Shown here piece by piece: positions 1-8,100 of a stretch of 64,000 nucleotides of DNA. Every line of letters starts with the position of its first letter. The stretch's first letter is position 1. The DNA lies in NCBI RefSeq assembly GCF_041916735.1, contig NZ_JAYRYY010000001.1, one strand, 5' to 3'. The stretch is from Zoogloea sp016790385 (lineage in GTDB: Bacteria > Pseudomonadota > Gammaproteobacteria > Burkholderiales > Rhodocyclaceae). Both the position numbers and the translations under genes were made by a program. The notes under the pieces were generated by a model, which saw only the letters and a list, made by a program, of their open reading frames with translations, was not told the origin of the DNA and made no database searches.

Positions 1-305
1 TTGCCTGGAAGGCGGCGCAACAGGTGGCGCACGGCACTGTCGAAAACGACCATGCGCGCCAGGTCGGGAAACTGATGCGTGTCGTGTAGAAAGTGCTCGG
101 GCCGGGTGCCATGGTGGCGCATCAGGCCGGTGAGGGTGGCACCGTAACGCTTCCAGTAGTCCACGCGCAGCCGGTTCGCGTCCCGCTCGTCGAGATCCAG
201 GTGGCGCATGAGGTAGGCGGTCATGCTGCGGTTGATGTGCGGAAAGATGTGCGGGCTGGCGTTGTGCAGCGTGTTGTCCAGGTCGAAGAGCCAGGTCGGA
301 TGCAT
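1..305 (-). CDS. HAD-superfamily pyrimidine 5'-nucleotidase, partial
   Basis: The N-terminal ~101 residues of a HAD hydrolase; the rest lies beyond the left edge. The start is ATG at 305, three bases after the bioC stop, so it is the third gene of a bioB-bioC-HAD run. HAD motif I is seen as FDLDNTL at residues 6-12, with the two catalytic aspartates. The helical stretch that follows (HINRSM, DYWKRYG, LMRHH) resembles the cap of the pyrimidine 5'-nucleotidase (SDT1/YjjG-like) family, which dephosphorylates nucleotide monophosphates. The substrate cannot be fixed from a fragment. Its place after bioC is shared by several betaproteobacteria, but I infer no role in biotin synthesis. Confidence 0.8.
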   Translation of the reverse strand, partial: MHPTWLFDLDNTLHNASPHIFPHINRSMTAYLMRHLDLDERDANRLRVDYWKRYGATLTGLMRHHGTRPEHFLHDTHQFPDLARMVVFDSAVRHLLRRLPG

Positions 306-308
306 GGT

Positions 309-1193
309 CTAACCGGCCTTGCGTTCGAAGCGGACGATGGCACGGCCATCATCCATGACCTTGGGAGCGGCTTTCCAGGCATGGCCATATACGACCTCGA
401 CGGTGGCGGGCAGGCGGCCATTCCGGCGCAGTTGCTCGTAGTTGGCCCGCACGCCTGCCCAGTGGGCTTTGCCGACGAGGCCGCGGGGGCGGCTCAGGGC
501 GGCGTTGGCGGAGCCGCTGGTACGCAGGTCGCGGAACAGGTCGTCCAGGCTGGTGTAGGTGACCGTGAGCATCTCCATGTCCATTACTGGGTCTGAGAAG
601 CCCGCGCCAACCAGGGCATCGCCCAGGTCGTGCATGTCGATGAAGCGGTGCAGGTGTTCGGCGTTCGATGGGGGCAGGGCCGCGCGGAACTCCTTGAGGG
701 TGTCCGGACCGAGGGTGGAGAACATGAGCAGGCCGCCAACCTCCAGGACGCGGTGCATCTCCTTCAGGGCCGGAAGCGGGTCGTGCAGCCACTGAAGCAT
801 CAGGTTCGACCAGACCAGGGATACGGTTGCGCGGGCCAGGGGTAGTGCGGTGGCGTCAGCGCAGATGAACTCGGGTTCGGCAGGTTTGCCGAAACGCAAC
901 AAGCGTTTGAGCAGTCCATTATCACCCCGAGCCTGGGCGAGCATGGCCGCGGCGCTGTCAACGGCAATCCGGGGTACGCCCGGGTAACGCTCGGCAAACG
1001 CGGCGAGATCGGGGCCAGGGCCACAGCCCAGGTCGAGGATGCGCCTGGGTTCGATACGGATGTAGTCGAGGCGCTCGCCCATGCGCCTCGAAATCTCCCG
1101 GGCCAGGGTGTCGACCGAGGCGTAGCCGGTAGCGGCCTGCTCGGCCCGACGCCGCACAAGGCGTGGGTCAAGCTGGAAGTCCGGCAGAGTCAT
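309..1193 (-). CDS. bioC: Malonyl-ACP O-methyltransferase BioC
   Basis: A 294-residue class I SAM-dependent methyltransferase. The SAM-binding motif I is seen as LDLGCGPGPD near residues 53-62, with a later acidic strand end and a post-motif region typical of the BioC family. BioC methylates the free carboxyl of malonyl-ACP so that the fatty acid machinery can build the pimeloyl chain for biotin. It lies 16 bases downstream of bioB on the same strand, which strongly supports this assignment over a generic UbiE-type methyltransferase. Slightly longer than E. coli BioC (~250 aa) but usual for betaproteobacteria. The next gene downstream, a HAD nucleotidase, follows after three bases. Confidence 0.9.
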   Translation of the reverse strand: MTLPDFQLDPRLVRRRAEQAATGYASVDTLAREISRRMGERLDYIRIEPRRILDLGCGPGPDLAAFAERYPGVPRIAVDSAAAMLAQARGDNGLLKRLLRFGKPAEPEFICADATALPLARATVSLVWSNLMLQWLHDPLPALKEMHRVLEVGGLLMFSTLGPDTLKEFRAALPPSNAEHLHRFIDMHDLGDALVGAGFSDPVMDMEMLTVTYTSLDDLFRDLRTSGSANAALSRPRGLVGKAHWAGVRANYEQLRRNGRLPATVEVVYGHAWKAAPKVMDDGRAIVRFERKAG

Positions 1194-1209
1194 CGCGCTG
1201 CGGCAGGCC

Positions 1210-2199
1210 TCAGACGGACTTGAGCCCGAGACGGGCGAACAGCGCGTCGTCGGAGTCGGCGTCCGGGTTGTCGGTGGTCAGCAGGCGCTCGCCGTAAAAG
1301 ATAGAGTTGGCGCCTGCCATGAAGCACAGGGCCTGGATGCCCTCGCCCAGCTCCTGGCGGCCGGCGGACAGGCGCACGTAGCTCTCGGGCATGGTGATCC
1401 GGGCTGCGGCGATCATGCGCACAAAGTCGAAGGGGTCGATGGGCTCGGCCTTGTCGAGGGGCGTGCCTTCAACCTGCACAAGGTTATTGATGGGCACGGA
1501 ATCCGGCGGGGGGTTCATGTTGGCGAGTTCGGCCAGCAGCGCCGCACGGCTCTTCTTGGTCTCGCCGAGCCCCACGATGCCGCCGCAGCACACGTTGATG
1601 CCAGCATCACGCACCTTGTCGAGGGTGTCGAGACGGTCTTTCAAGGTGTGAGTGGTGATGATCTGGCCGTAGAACTCGGGTGAGGTGTCGATGTTGTGAT
1701 TGTAGTAATCGAGGCCCGCATCCTTGAGCTGCTCGGCCTGGCCGTCCTTCAGCATGCCCAGGGTAACGCAGGTTTCAAGTCCGAGCGCCTTCACTTCACG
1801 CACCATATCGAGAACGGGAGCGAGGTCTTTCTCCTTAGGCCCTCGCCAGGCTGCGCCCATGCAGAAGCGAGATGCTCCCTTGGCCTTGGCCGCGCGGGCA
1901 TTCTCGAGTACTTCGTTCAGGGGTAGCAGGGCCTCTTTTTCCAAGCCCGTGTCATAGCGGGCCGATTGGGAACAGTATCCGCAGTCTTCGGAACAGCCCC
2001 CGGTCTTGATGGACAAAAGGGTGGAGCGCTGTATGGCGTTTGGGTCAAAATGCTGTCGATGCACCTGTTGGGCCCGGAACAGCAGATCGTTGAAGGGCAG
2101 GGCAAACAGGGCCTCGATTTCCGCGACACTCCAGCGCTTGCGGGGGGCTGCCTGGGCGGTGGTGGGTGTGTTGTCTGCGTGGGCGACGGTGGCGGTCAT
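1210..2199 (-). CDS. bioB: Biotin synthase BioB
   Basis: A 329-residue radical-SAM enzyme that inserts sulfur into dethiobiotin, the last step of biotin synthesis. The radical-SAM cluster motif CSEDCGYC is present near residues 69-76, giving the CxxxCxxC ligands of the 4Fe-4S cluster. The conserved segments YNHNIDT and CCGGIVGLGE, the latter near the second-cluster cysteines, are also visible. A purine-rich AAAAGGG precedes the ATG. It is divergent from comF across 72 bases that contain a perfect palindrome at 2224-2238. Confidence 0.97.
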   Translation of the reverse strand: MTATVAHADNTPTTAQAAPRKRWSVAEIEALFALPFNDLLFRAQQVHRQHFDPNAIQRSTLLSIKTGGCSEDCGYCSQSARYDTGLEKEALLPLNEVLENARAAKAKGASRFCMGAAWRGPKEKDLAPVLDMVREVKALGLETCVTLGMLKDGQAEQLKDAGLDYYNHNIDTSPEFYGQIITTHTLKDRLDTLDKVRDAGINVCCGGIVGLGETKKSRAALLAELANMNPPPDSVPINNLVQVEGTPLDKAEPIDPFDFVRMIAAARITMPESYVRLSAGRQELGEGIQALCFMAGANSIFYGERLLTTDNPDADSDDALFARLGLKSV

Positions 2200-2223
2200 G
2201 GTCTTGCACCCTTTTTGTAGGCT

Positions 2224-2238
2224 GTAATTTTGAATTAC
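2224..2238. promoter_or_regulatory. Palindrome in the bioB-comF divergent promoter region
   Basis: GTAATT-TTG-AATTAC is a perfect 6-bp inverted repeat with a 3-base centre, 25 bases from the bioB ATG. Looser flanking symmetry, TTGTAGGCT on one side and AGCTCTCAA on the other (6 of 9 paired), is reminiscent of a BirA operator layout but does not match the E. coli consensus. It could equally be part of a bioB promoter. No assignment is made. Confidence 0.4.
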
Positions 2239-2271
2239 GAAGCTCTCAAGTTTCCCTGAAGGGGTCTGGAG

Positions 2272-2982
2272 TTGTCAAATCAAGCGGTCGGATGGCGGTC
2301 GTGGGCGGGTACCGCGGCGCAGGTCTTCTTCCCCCAGCAGTGCTTCGCCTGCGGTGCCCGAAGTGGCAGCGCGGTGTTATGCGCAGACTGTTTGCAGACC
2401 TTGCCGGGTCGAGGGCAGGCGCGTTGCCCGGTCTGCGGCATTGCCCATCCCACGGGGGGTATGTGTGGCGCTTGCCTCAGTCATCCCCCTTCCTATGACC
2501 GGACCCTGGCGGTCTTGGATTATGGCTTCCCCGTTGATCGCCTTGTCCAGGCGTTGAAGTACGGGCATCGCCTGTCGGTGAGCCGGCTGTTTGTGGATCT
2601 GCTGGCAGCCCAGAGCGTGCCTGAGGCGGATGTGATCATTCCCATGCCGCTGCATGTCGCGCGTCTTTGCCGTCGGGGCTTCAACCAGGCTGCGGAGCTG
2701 GCACGGCCCTTGGCACAGCGCTGGGGTTTGCCTGTGGTCCTGGATGGTGTGACCCGTGATGTGGATACGGTCCCTCAGGCCGGGCTCCCGTGGAAGGTGC
2801 GCGCAGCGAATGTGCGCGGCGCGTTTCGGGTAACGACACGTGTTGAAGGGTTGCGTGTGGTGGTGGTGGATGACGTCATGACCACCGGCGCGACCCTTGC
2901 CGAACTTGCCCGAAGCCTGAAAGGGGTCGGCGCTGCGAGTGTGGAGAACCGGGTGTTGGCGCGCACACCACGGCCGGGTTGA
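2272..2982 (+). CDS. comF: ComF-family phosphoribosyltransferase-like protein
   Basis: A 236-residue ComF/GntX-family protein. The N-terminus has a zinc-ribbon-like set of cysteine pairs (CFAC, LCADC, CPVCG, MCGAC). The C-terminal half is a type I phosphoribosyltransferase fold with the PRPP loop VVVVDDVMTTGAT at residues ~197-209. The family is linked to DNA uptake and the use of DNA as nutrient, but the reaction is unknown. The start is TTG at 2272, chosen because CTGGAG precedes it at a proper distance and the next methionine would remove the cysteine region. It lies 33 bases upstream of trmL on the same strand. Confidence 0.85.
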   Translation: MSNQAVGWRSWAGTAAQVFFPQQCFACGARSGSAVLCADCLQTLPGRGQARCPVCGIAHPTGGMCGACLSHPPSYDRTLAVLDYGFPVDRLVQALKYGHRLSVSRLFVDLLAAQSVPEADVIIPMPLHVARLCRRGFNQAAELARPLAQRWGLPVVLDGVTRDVDTVPQAGLPWKVRAANVRGAFRVTTRVEGLRVVVVDDVMTTGATLAELARSLKGVGAASVENRVLARTPRPG

Positions 2983-3015
2983 TCCCGTGGGGCGCGGCGT
3001 GCACAATCCGCGCCC

Positions 3016-3480
3016 ATGTTCCATGTCGTTCTCCATCAGCCGGAAATTCCCCCCAATACCGGCAACATCATGCGCATGTGCGCCAATTCCGGCGCGCGGC
3101 TGCATCTCGTCAAACCCCTCGGCTTTACCCTTGAGGAAAAGCAGCTGGTGCGCGCCGGCCTGGACTACCGGGACATGGCGGTGGTTACCGTGCATGAGGA
3201 CTGGGTGAGTTGCCGGGCGGGGTTCGCTGGGCAGCGGATCTTTGCCCTCACCTCCCACGGTGGTCGCAGCTACGCCGAGGTGTCGTTCTTGCCCGGTGAT
3301 GTGTTTGTCTTCGGCTCGGAATCCCGGGGGCTGCCGCCTGAGTTGCATGCCGAATTCAATGGAGAGCAACGCCTGCGCATACCGATGCGCCCCGATAACC
3401 GCAGCCTCAATCTTTCGAACGCGGCGGCCGTCGTGGTGTATGAGGCGTGGCGGCAAAACGGCTTTGCCGGCGGGGGCTGA
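3016..3480 (+). CDS. trmL: tRNA (cytidine/uridine(34)-2'-O)-methyltransferase TrmL
   Basis: A 154-residue SPOUT methyltransferase. The N-terminus VVLHQPEIPPNTGNIMR carries the family substrate-side motif, and the C-terminal knot motifs FGSESRGLP and IPM...SLNLSNAAAVVVYE are complete. TrmL 2'-O-methylates the wobble nucleotide of tRNA-Leu isoacceptors. Length is the family norm. It may be co-transcribed with comF and converges on gpsA with 27 bases between the two stop codons. Confidence 0.95.
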   Translation: MFHVVLHQPEIPPNTGNIMRMCANSGARLHLVKPLGFTLEEKQLVRAGLDYRDMAVVTVHEDWVSCRAGFAGQRIFALTSHGGRSYAEVSFLPGDVFVFGSESRGLPPELHAEFNGEQRLRIPMRPDNRSLNLSNAAAVVVYEAWRQNGFAGGG

Positions 3481-3507
3481 AAGCCATCCGCCGCGCAGCC
3501 CGCTTGG

Positions 3508-4488
3508 TCATTCCTGTTTGGGGTCGCGGGCGAGCAGTTGTTCAACTGCATCGCGGGCCGACAGGCTGCCGGCCAGCACTCGATCAACGGCCCGGGTGAT
3601 GGGCATATCCACGCCCAGATGCGCGGAGAGTGCCGACACTTCTCGGGTCGTGCTGACACCTTCGGCTACGTGGCCCAGGGCCTGAAGAATATCTGGCAGC
3701 GTCTTGCCTTCAGCCAGCATCAGTCCAACACGTCGATTGCGCGAGAGGTCGCCGGTGCAGGTGAGAACCAGGTCGCCCAGTCCGGCAAGCCCCATGAAGG
3801 TATCGCGCCGACCGCCCAGAGCCATGCCCAGGCGTGTGATCTCGGCAAGGCCGCGAGTGATCAGCGCGGCCCGGGCGTTGAGCCCGAAGCCCATGCCGTC
3901 AGCGACTCCGGCCGCAATGGCCATGACGTTCTTGACTGCACCGCCCACTTCGGCACCAATCAGATCGTCATTGGCGTACAAGCGCAGCCGGTTGTTGTGC
4001 AGCACCTGAACCCAGTGGCGGGCGAACGCGATGTCGCGGGCGGCGATGGTGACTGCGGCAGGCAGACCCTGGGCCACCTCCGCGGCAAAGCTGGGCCCGG
4101 TGAGCACGCCGCAGGGTGCGTCAGCACCGAGTTCTTCCTCGACGATCTGGTGGGGTAGTTTGGCCGTGCCGGCCTCAAGGCCCTTGCAGGCCCATAGCAA
4201 TGGCGTTGCCGGTGCGGCTGTGCGGAGGGCGCGGGCGGTGCTGCGCAAGCCGGCGAGCGGCGTGACAACGAGGTGCAGGTCGGCCTGGGCCGCCACATCA
4301 AGGTCATCGCTGAATTGCAGGCCGGAGGGTAGGGCAATGCCGGGCAGATAACGCCGATTCTCGCCATCCTGCCTCAGGGAGGCAATTTCGGACGATTCCC
4401 GGCTCCACAGAACGACGTCGTGGTTGCGGCTGAAGGCGATTGCCAGGGCGGTGCCCCACGCTCCGGCACCGAGAACGGCGATGCGCAT
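3508..4488 (-). CDS. gpsA: Glycerol-3-phosphate dehydrogenase [NAD(P)+]
   Basis: A 326-residue enzyme that reduces dihydroxyacetone phosphate to sn-glycerol-3-phosphate for phospholipid synthesis. The Rossmann motif GAGAWGTALA lies at residues 7-16. The catalytic region GGAVKNVMAIAAG and the C-terminal segment with GLGDLVLTC are both present. It is the last gene of the minus-strand run rhodanese-grxC-secB-SH3-gpsA and starts five bases after the SH3-protein stop. secB next to gpsA is a widespread arrangement in proteobacteria. Confidence 0.96.
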   Translation of the reverse strand: MRIAVLGAGAWGTALAIAFSRNHDVVLWSRESSEIASLRQDGENRRYLPGIALPSGLQFSDDLDVAAQADLHLVVTPLAGLRSTARALRTAAPATPLLWACKGLEAGTAKLPHQIVEEELGADAPCGVLTGPSFAAEVAQGLPAAVTIAARDIAFARHWVQVLHNNRLRLYANDDLIGAEVGGAVKNVMAIAAGVADGMGFGLNARAALITRGLAEITRLGMALGGRRDTFMGLAGLGDLVLTCTGDLSRNRRVGLMLAEGKTLPDILQALGHVAEGVSTTREVSALSAHLGVDMPITRAVDRVLAGSLSARDAVEQLLARDPKQE

Positions 4489-4493
4489 GGTGC

Positions 4494-4946
4494 TTAAAGC
4501 CCCCAGACCTGATTGACGCGAACGAAGCCGATGCTGCCGTCCCGGTGCTTGACCTTGACCCAGCCATCAGCAGGCGCTTCCGAAAGCTCGAGAACCACAT
4601 CCTTGATGGCCTCAAAGGCGAGGGGGGCCAAGGGGTCGGGTTTCTGCCGGATGTCGGCGCGCGGGGCCGTGATGATAAGCGTGCGCTTGTCTGAGAGCTG
4701 GCGGCGCTCAAGCCATAGCAGGCTTCCGCCTGGCTCGCGCACCTTGACCCAGCGGTCGATGTTCACCACGGTCTCGACCGGCGTGTAGCGTTGGATGACG
4801 AACAGCGCTTTGCCCTGCTTTGACGGCGCGTCATACAGGATGGCCGGCTCGGCGAGGGACCGGTAGTCCGAAGCCGCTGCGCCTGCCGCCGCAAAGGCAA
4901 GCAGCAGGCCAGGCAGCGCCGCAGGGGAGAGGCGGCGCTGTGTCAT
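4494..4946 (-). CDS. Exported SH3-domain protein
   Basis: A 150-residue protein with a cleavable signal peptide (MTQRR, then a hydrophobic run ending AAAGAAA around residue 25). Two SH3-like segments follow: one around VETVVNIDRWVKVREPGG with LLWLERRQL, and a second with DIRQKP...DGWVKVKHRDG and GFVRVNQVWG. Proteins of this kind (SH3_3/SH3_4 families) are periplasmic and thought to bind peptidoglycan or other ligands; no enzymatic role is visible. The ATG overlaps the secB stop by one base (TAATG), which fixes the start and suggests coupling. A longer in-frame start exists inside secB but would destroy the signal peptide. Confidence 0.8.
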   Translation of the reverse strand: MTQRRLSPAALPGLLLAFAAAGAAASDYRSLAEPAILYDAPSKQGKALFVIQRYTPVETVVNIDRWVKVREPGGSLLWLERRQLSDKRTLIITAPRADIRQKPDPLAPLAFEAIKDVVLELSEAPADGWVKVKHRDGSIGFVRVNQVWGL

Positions 4947-5413
4947 TACTGAATCGGCGTGTTCGCTGCCGGCTCCTGCACTGCCTGTTGGCGATTTTGC
5001 TGGAACAGGGCTTCGAAGTTGACCGGGGCAAGAATCACCGGCTGGAAACCGGCACGGGCGACAGCGTCGGATACGGCTTCCCGGGCGTAGGGGAAGAGGA
5101 TGTTGGCGCAACCGATCATCATGATGGGCTCCAGATCTTCCTGGGGAACGTTGCGGATCTGGAAGATGCCGGCCTGGGCGACTTCAACCAGGAAAACGGT
5201 TTTCTCTTCGCCGATCTTGGCGGTGACGGTGACGGTCAGCTTGACTTCAAAGACACCGTTGTCGACTGCATTGCCTTCGGTACGCAGCTGAACGCTGATC
5301 TGGGGGGCTTCCCGCTCAAGGTAGATCTGGGGAGCGTTCGGCACCTCAAGGGAGAGATCCTTGACGTAAAGCTTTTCAATGGAGAAAACGGGTTGTTCTA
5401 CGGTTTCGGACAT
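4946..5413 (-). CDS. secB: Protein-export chaperone SecB
   Basis: A 155-residue tetrameric chaperone that holds preproteins unfolded and delivers them to SecA. Family segments VFSIEKLYVKDLSLE near the N-terminus, PQISVQL, the NILFPYARE stretch and APVNFEALF at the C-terminus are all present. It lies 36 bases downstream of grxC, and the SH3-protein gene overlaps its stop codon. A full-length, ordinary member of the family. Confidence 0.97.
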   Translation of the reverse strand: MSETVEQPVFSIEKLYVKDLSLEVPNAPQIYLEREAPQISVQLRTEGNAVDNGVFEVKLTVTVTAKIGEEKTVFLVEVAQAGIFQIRNVPQEDLEPIMMIGCANILFPYAREAVSDAVARAGFQPVILAPVNFEALFQQNRQQAVQEPAANTPIQ

Positions 5414-5449
5414 GATGGTTTTTCCGTGGATAAAAGGAATTGTGTCGCG

Positions 5450-5725
5450 TCAGGCGGTTTCGCCTTTCAGCAGAGGGTCGAGTCTGCCGTCGTGGTCGAG
5501 GGCGAACAAGTCGTCACACCCTCCGACGTGAAGATCGCCGATGTAGATCTGAGGTACTGTGCGCCGACCCGTCATCTCGATCATCTCGTCCCTGCGCACC
5601 GGGTCGAGGTCGACTCGCACCTTCTCGATCTCCGTGACGCCCTTGCGGCGGAGCAGGCCCTCTGCGCGGACGCAATAGGGACATACGGCGGTCGTGTACA
5701 TGAGGATCTTGGGCTGCATGATCAT
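5450..5725 (-). CDS. grxC: Glutaredoxin 3
   Basis: A 91-residue dithiol glutaredoxin. The active site CPYC is at residues 15-18, and the glutathione-binding TVPQIYIG and GGCDD motifs follow. It reduces protein disulfides and supports ribonucleotide reductase with glutathione. The ATG overlaps the rhodanese stop (ATGA); a second ATG two codons later is an alternative start. The family order rhodanese-grxC-secB is common in beta- and gammaproteobacteria. Confidence 0.94.
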   Translation of the reverse strand: MIMQPKILMYTTAVCPYCVRAEGLLRRKGVTEIEKVRVDLDPVRRDEMIEMTGRRTVPQIYIGDLHVGGCDDLFALDHDGRLDPLLKGETA

Positions 5726-6129
5726 TTCTTCCTGCGACTGATGGGCATGCCAGCCTGCTCCCAGGCGGCGATACCACCTTCAAGATTATGAACCCTGGCG
5801 AAGCCGGCCTTTTGCAGGATTCCGCAGGCCGAGGCGGAACGACTGCCGCTCTGGCAATTGAGAATGATGGGCTTGTCCTTGAATTTATCAAGCTCGCCGA
5901 TACGCTTGTCGAGCTCACCGAGGGGTATATGGCGTGCGTTGAGCAGATGACCGGCGGCGTATTCCCCCGCTTCGCGGACGTCCACGACCAGCGCATCTTC
6001 GCGGTTAATAAGCATGGTGGCCTGCGCAGGCGAAACACCGCGGCCTCCCTTGAAGGAAGTGAATATGAGCAGCGAGCCGCTTACGGCGGCAAGCGCTGCC
6101 CAGTACCAGTTTTGCTGGATGAATTCCAC
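5722..6129 (-). CDS. Membrane-anchored rhodanese-domain protein
   Basis: A 135-residue protein with one N-terminal membrane segment (WYWAALAAVSGSLLIF, residues ~8-23) followed by a single rhodanese domain. The catalytic cysteine lies in the loop LNCQSGSRS. Single-domain rhodaneses transfer sulfane sulfur; the physiological acceptor is not known here. I chose the GTG at 6129 because CGGAG precedes it; an ATG at 6186 would run 29 bases into the ArsR gene. It overlaps grxC by four bases. Confidence 0.85.
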   Translation of the reverse strand: MEFIQQNWYWAALAAVSGSLLIFTSFKGGRGVSPAQATMLINREDALVVDVREAGEYAAGHLLNARHIPLGELDKRIGELDKFKDKPIILNCQSGSRSASACGILQKAGFARVHNLEGGIAAWEQAGMPISRRKK

Positions 6130-6157
6130 TGAACGAACTCCGGGTATGGGGGTGGGG

Positions 6158-6475
6158 TCAGGCGTCGTCGTTGCAGAAGACTTCACGCATCATGACAATC
6201 AATTGCAGCGTGCGAGTGTCGCCGACACGGTAATAGACGCGGTTGGCGTCCTTGCGGGTGAGCAGCACGCCCTTGTCGCGCAGGATGGCGAGATGCTGGG
6301 AGATGTTGCTTTGCGAGGTGCCGACGGCTTCGACGATATCCTGCACACAGACTTCCTCGCTCCCGACCACGCAGAGGATCTTCAAGCGCAGGGGGTGTGA
6401 GATCGCCTTGAGCGCGCGAGCCGCCGTCTCGATGTGCTCTTGTTTGGCGATGAGATCGACAATGTCTGTTTTCAC
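6158..6475 (-). CDS. ArsR-family transcriptional regulator
   Basis: A ~105-residue winged-helix repressor. The ArsR/SmtB core LKAISHPLRLKILCVV, the recognition helix TSQSNISQHLAILRDKGVL and the wing VYYRVGD are clear. A single Cys pair region (LKILCVV...EEVCVQDI) could sense metal or thiol state; the classical ELCVCDL arsenic motif is absent. GTG at 6475 is preferred since it gives the usual family length; an upstream ATG at 6586 would overlap the promoter of the divergent protease gene. It precedes the rhodanese by 28 bases, so control of the rhodanese-grxC-secB operon is a plausible inference. Confidence 0.82.
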   Translation of the reverse strand: MKTDIVDLIAKQEHIETAARALKAISHPLRLKILCVVGSEEVCVQDIVEAVGTSQSNISQHLAILRDKGVLLTRKDANRVYYRVGDTRTLQLIVMMREVFCNDDA

Positions 6476-6665
6476 GAAATCCGCTGAGGCTAATGCTGAC
6501 TGACCCGCTAAAATACCATTTTTTTGCCGGGGCGGTGTAGCGACCCCACGTGTGCCGGGTCGGGAACCTTTCCGGTTTATACTCATCTCCCAACGTGGAC
6601 TGGCGCCCCTGGCGGGCGTGAAATGGCGTTCGTGGCATCGGGCCTGGCGTCAAGACGGAGACTTT

Positions 6666-8078
6666 ATGCGCAGCAGATTGCAACAAGCCGGCCTGGTGTT
6701 CACCGGGCTTTGTGCCGGGGTCATGATCAGCCTCAATTTCTCGGCCAACGCGGACAAGGCGGCTGCTCTGGCCCCTTTGCCGGTGGAAGAGCTGCGCAAC
6801 CTCGCCGATGTCTTCAATGCGATCAAGCAGGGCTATGTTGAACCGGTTGACGACAAGAAGTTGATCACCCATGCGATCAGCGGAATGTTGTCCAATCTCG
6901 ATCCCCATTCCGCTTACCTGGATGCCGAGGCGTTCAAGGAGCTGCAGGTGGGCACCCAGGGGGAGTTTGGCGGTCTTGGCATCGAGGTGGGGTCCGAAGA
7001 TGGTTTCGTCAAGGTCATCTCCCCAATTGAGGATACGCCGGCCTTTCGCGCGGGTATCAAAGCCGGCGACCTGATCATCAAGCTCGATGACACCCCCGTG
7101 AAGGGCATGCCCCTCAACGATGCGGTCAAACGCATGCGTGGCAAGCCCAAGACTTCCATCGTTCTGACCATCGCCCGCAAGGGCGAGGCTAAGCCCATCG
7201 TGGTCACCCTCGTTCGGGAAGTCATCAAGGTTCAGAGCGTTAAGTCCAAGCTCGTTGAGCCGGGCTATGGCTATGTGCGTGTGGTGCAATTTCAGGAGCA
7301 GACTGCCGCATCCCTCGTGCAGCATTTGGAAAAGCTGGTCAAGCAGGGAGACCTGAAAGGCTTGGTGCTGGATCTGCGCAATGACCCTGGTGGTTTGCTG
7401 CATGGAGCCGTGGGGGTTTCGGCGGCCTTCCTGCCGCCGAAGGCGTTGGTGGTGTCCACCGATGGCCGGGCCGAAGACGCGAAGCGCAAGTATCTGGCAG
7501 CGCCCGAAGACTATCTGCGCGGTGCTCGGGAGGATTTCATCCGCAACGTGCCGCCATCCATCAAGAGTGTGCCCATGGTCGTTTTGATCAATGGAGGCTC
7601 TGCGTCCGCATCAGAGATTGTTGCCGGTGCGCTCCAGGATCACAAACGGGCGGTGGTGATGGGAACCCAAAGTTTCGGCAAGGGCTCGGTGCAGACCATA
7701 CTTCCGCTTAACAGCAATGCCGCCATCAAGCTTACGACGGCCCGTTATTTCACGCCCAGCGGGCGATCAATCCAGGCCAAGGGCATCGTGCCTGACATTA
7801 TTGTCGAGGAAACGCCGGGTGGCGCGTCGCGGGAGCGCGTGCGCGAGGCCGATCTGGATCGCCACTTGGGCAACGGCCGGGAAGCCGAACCGCCAAAGGT
7901 GGAGGTGGCCCCCGCTCCGAAGAAGGAGCCTGTGCCCAAGGTCAAGGACAAGCCGAAGGCGGAGCCCGACGACGAGTCCAAGCCGCCGTTCGAAATCGCC
8001 GGCAAGGATGACTATCAGCTGGCCCAGGCAGTGAATTTGCTCAAGGGCCTGCAGATCCTCCAAAATAGCGGCAAGTGA
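6666..8078 (+). CDS. ctpA: S41 family C-terminal processing protease (CtpA/Prc-like)
   Basis: A 470-residue periplasmic serine protease. It has an N-terminal signal/anchor segment (residues ~8-28), a PDZ domain (~90-180) with GGLGIEV, and the S41 catalytic domain. The predicted nucleophile is S314 in GGSASASE and the general base is K339 in FGKGSVQ, 25 residues apart as in characterised members. A Lys/Pro/Glu-rich low-complexity segment (~415-450) precedes the C-terminus. The ATG at 6666 is preferred over one at 6552 because GGAGAC precedes it directly and the signal peptide starts there. Such proteases trim cell-envelope substrates. Divergent from the ArsR gene. Confidence 0.93.
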   Translation: MRSRLQQAGLVFTGLCAGVMISLNFSANADKAAALAPLPVEELRNLADVFNAIKQGYVEPVDDKKLITHAISGMLSNLDPHSAYLDAEAFKELQVGTQGEFGGLGIEVGSEDGFVKVISPIEDTPAFRAGIKAGDLIIKLDDTPVKGMPLNDAVKRMRGKPKTSIVLTIARKGEAKPIVVTLVREVIKVQSVKSKLVEPGYGYVRVVQFQEQTAASLVQHLEKLVKQGDLKGLVLDLRNDPGGLLHGAVGVSAAFLPPKALVVSTDGRAEDAKRKYLAAPEDYLRGAREDFIRNVPPSIKSVPMVVLINGGSASASEIVAGALQDHKRAVVMGTQSFGKGSVQTILPLNSNAAIKLTTARYFTPSGRSIQAKGIVPDIIVEETPGGASRERVREADLDRHLGNGREAEPPKVEVAPAPKKEPVPKVKDKPKAEPDDESKPPFEIAGKDDYQLAQAVNLLKGLQILQNSGK

Positions 8079-8100
8079 CACTGATGTTGAAGGGGTGACG

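Noticed and set aside
2377..3456. Long open frame on the minus strand opposite comF and trmL
   Set aside because: It is antisense to two well-supported genes and its translation has no family features; such frames are expected in GC-rich DNA.
6183..7403. 406-codon open frame on the minus strand opposite ctpA
   Set aside because: Overlaps both the ArsR gene and the protease gene; the protease carries complete catalytic and PDZ motifs and the antisense product has none.
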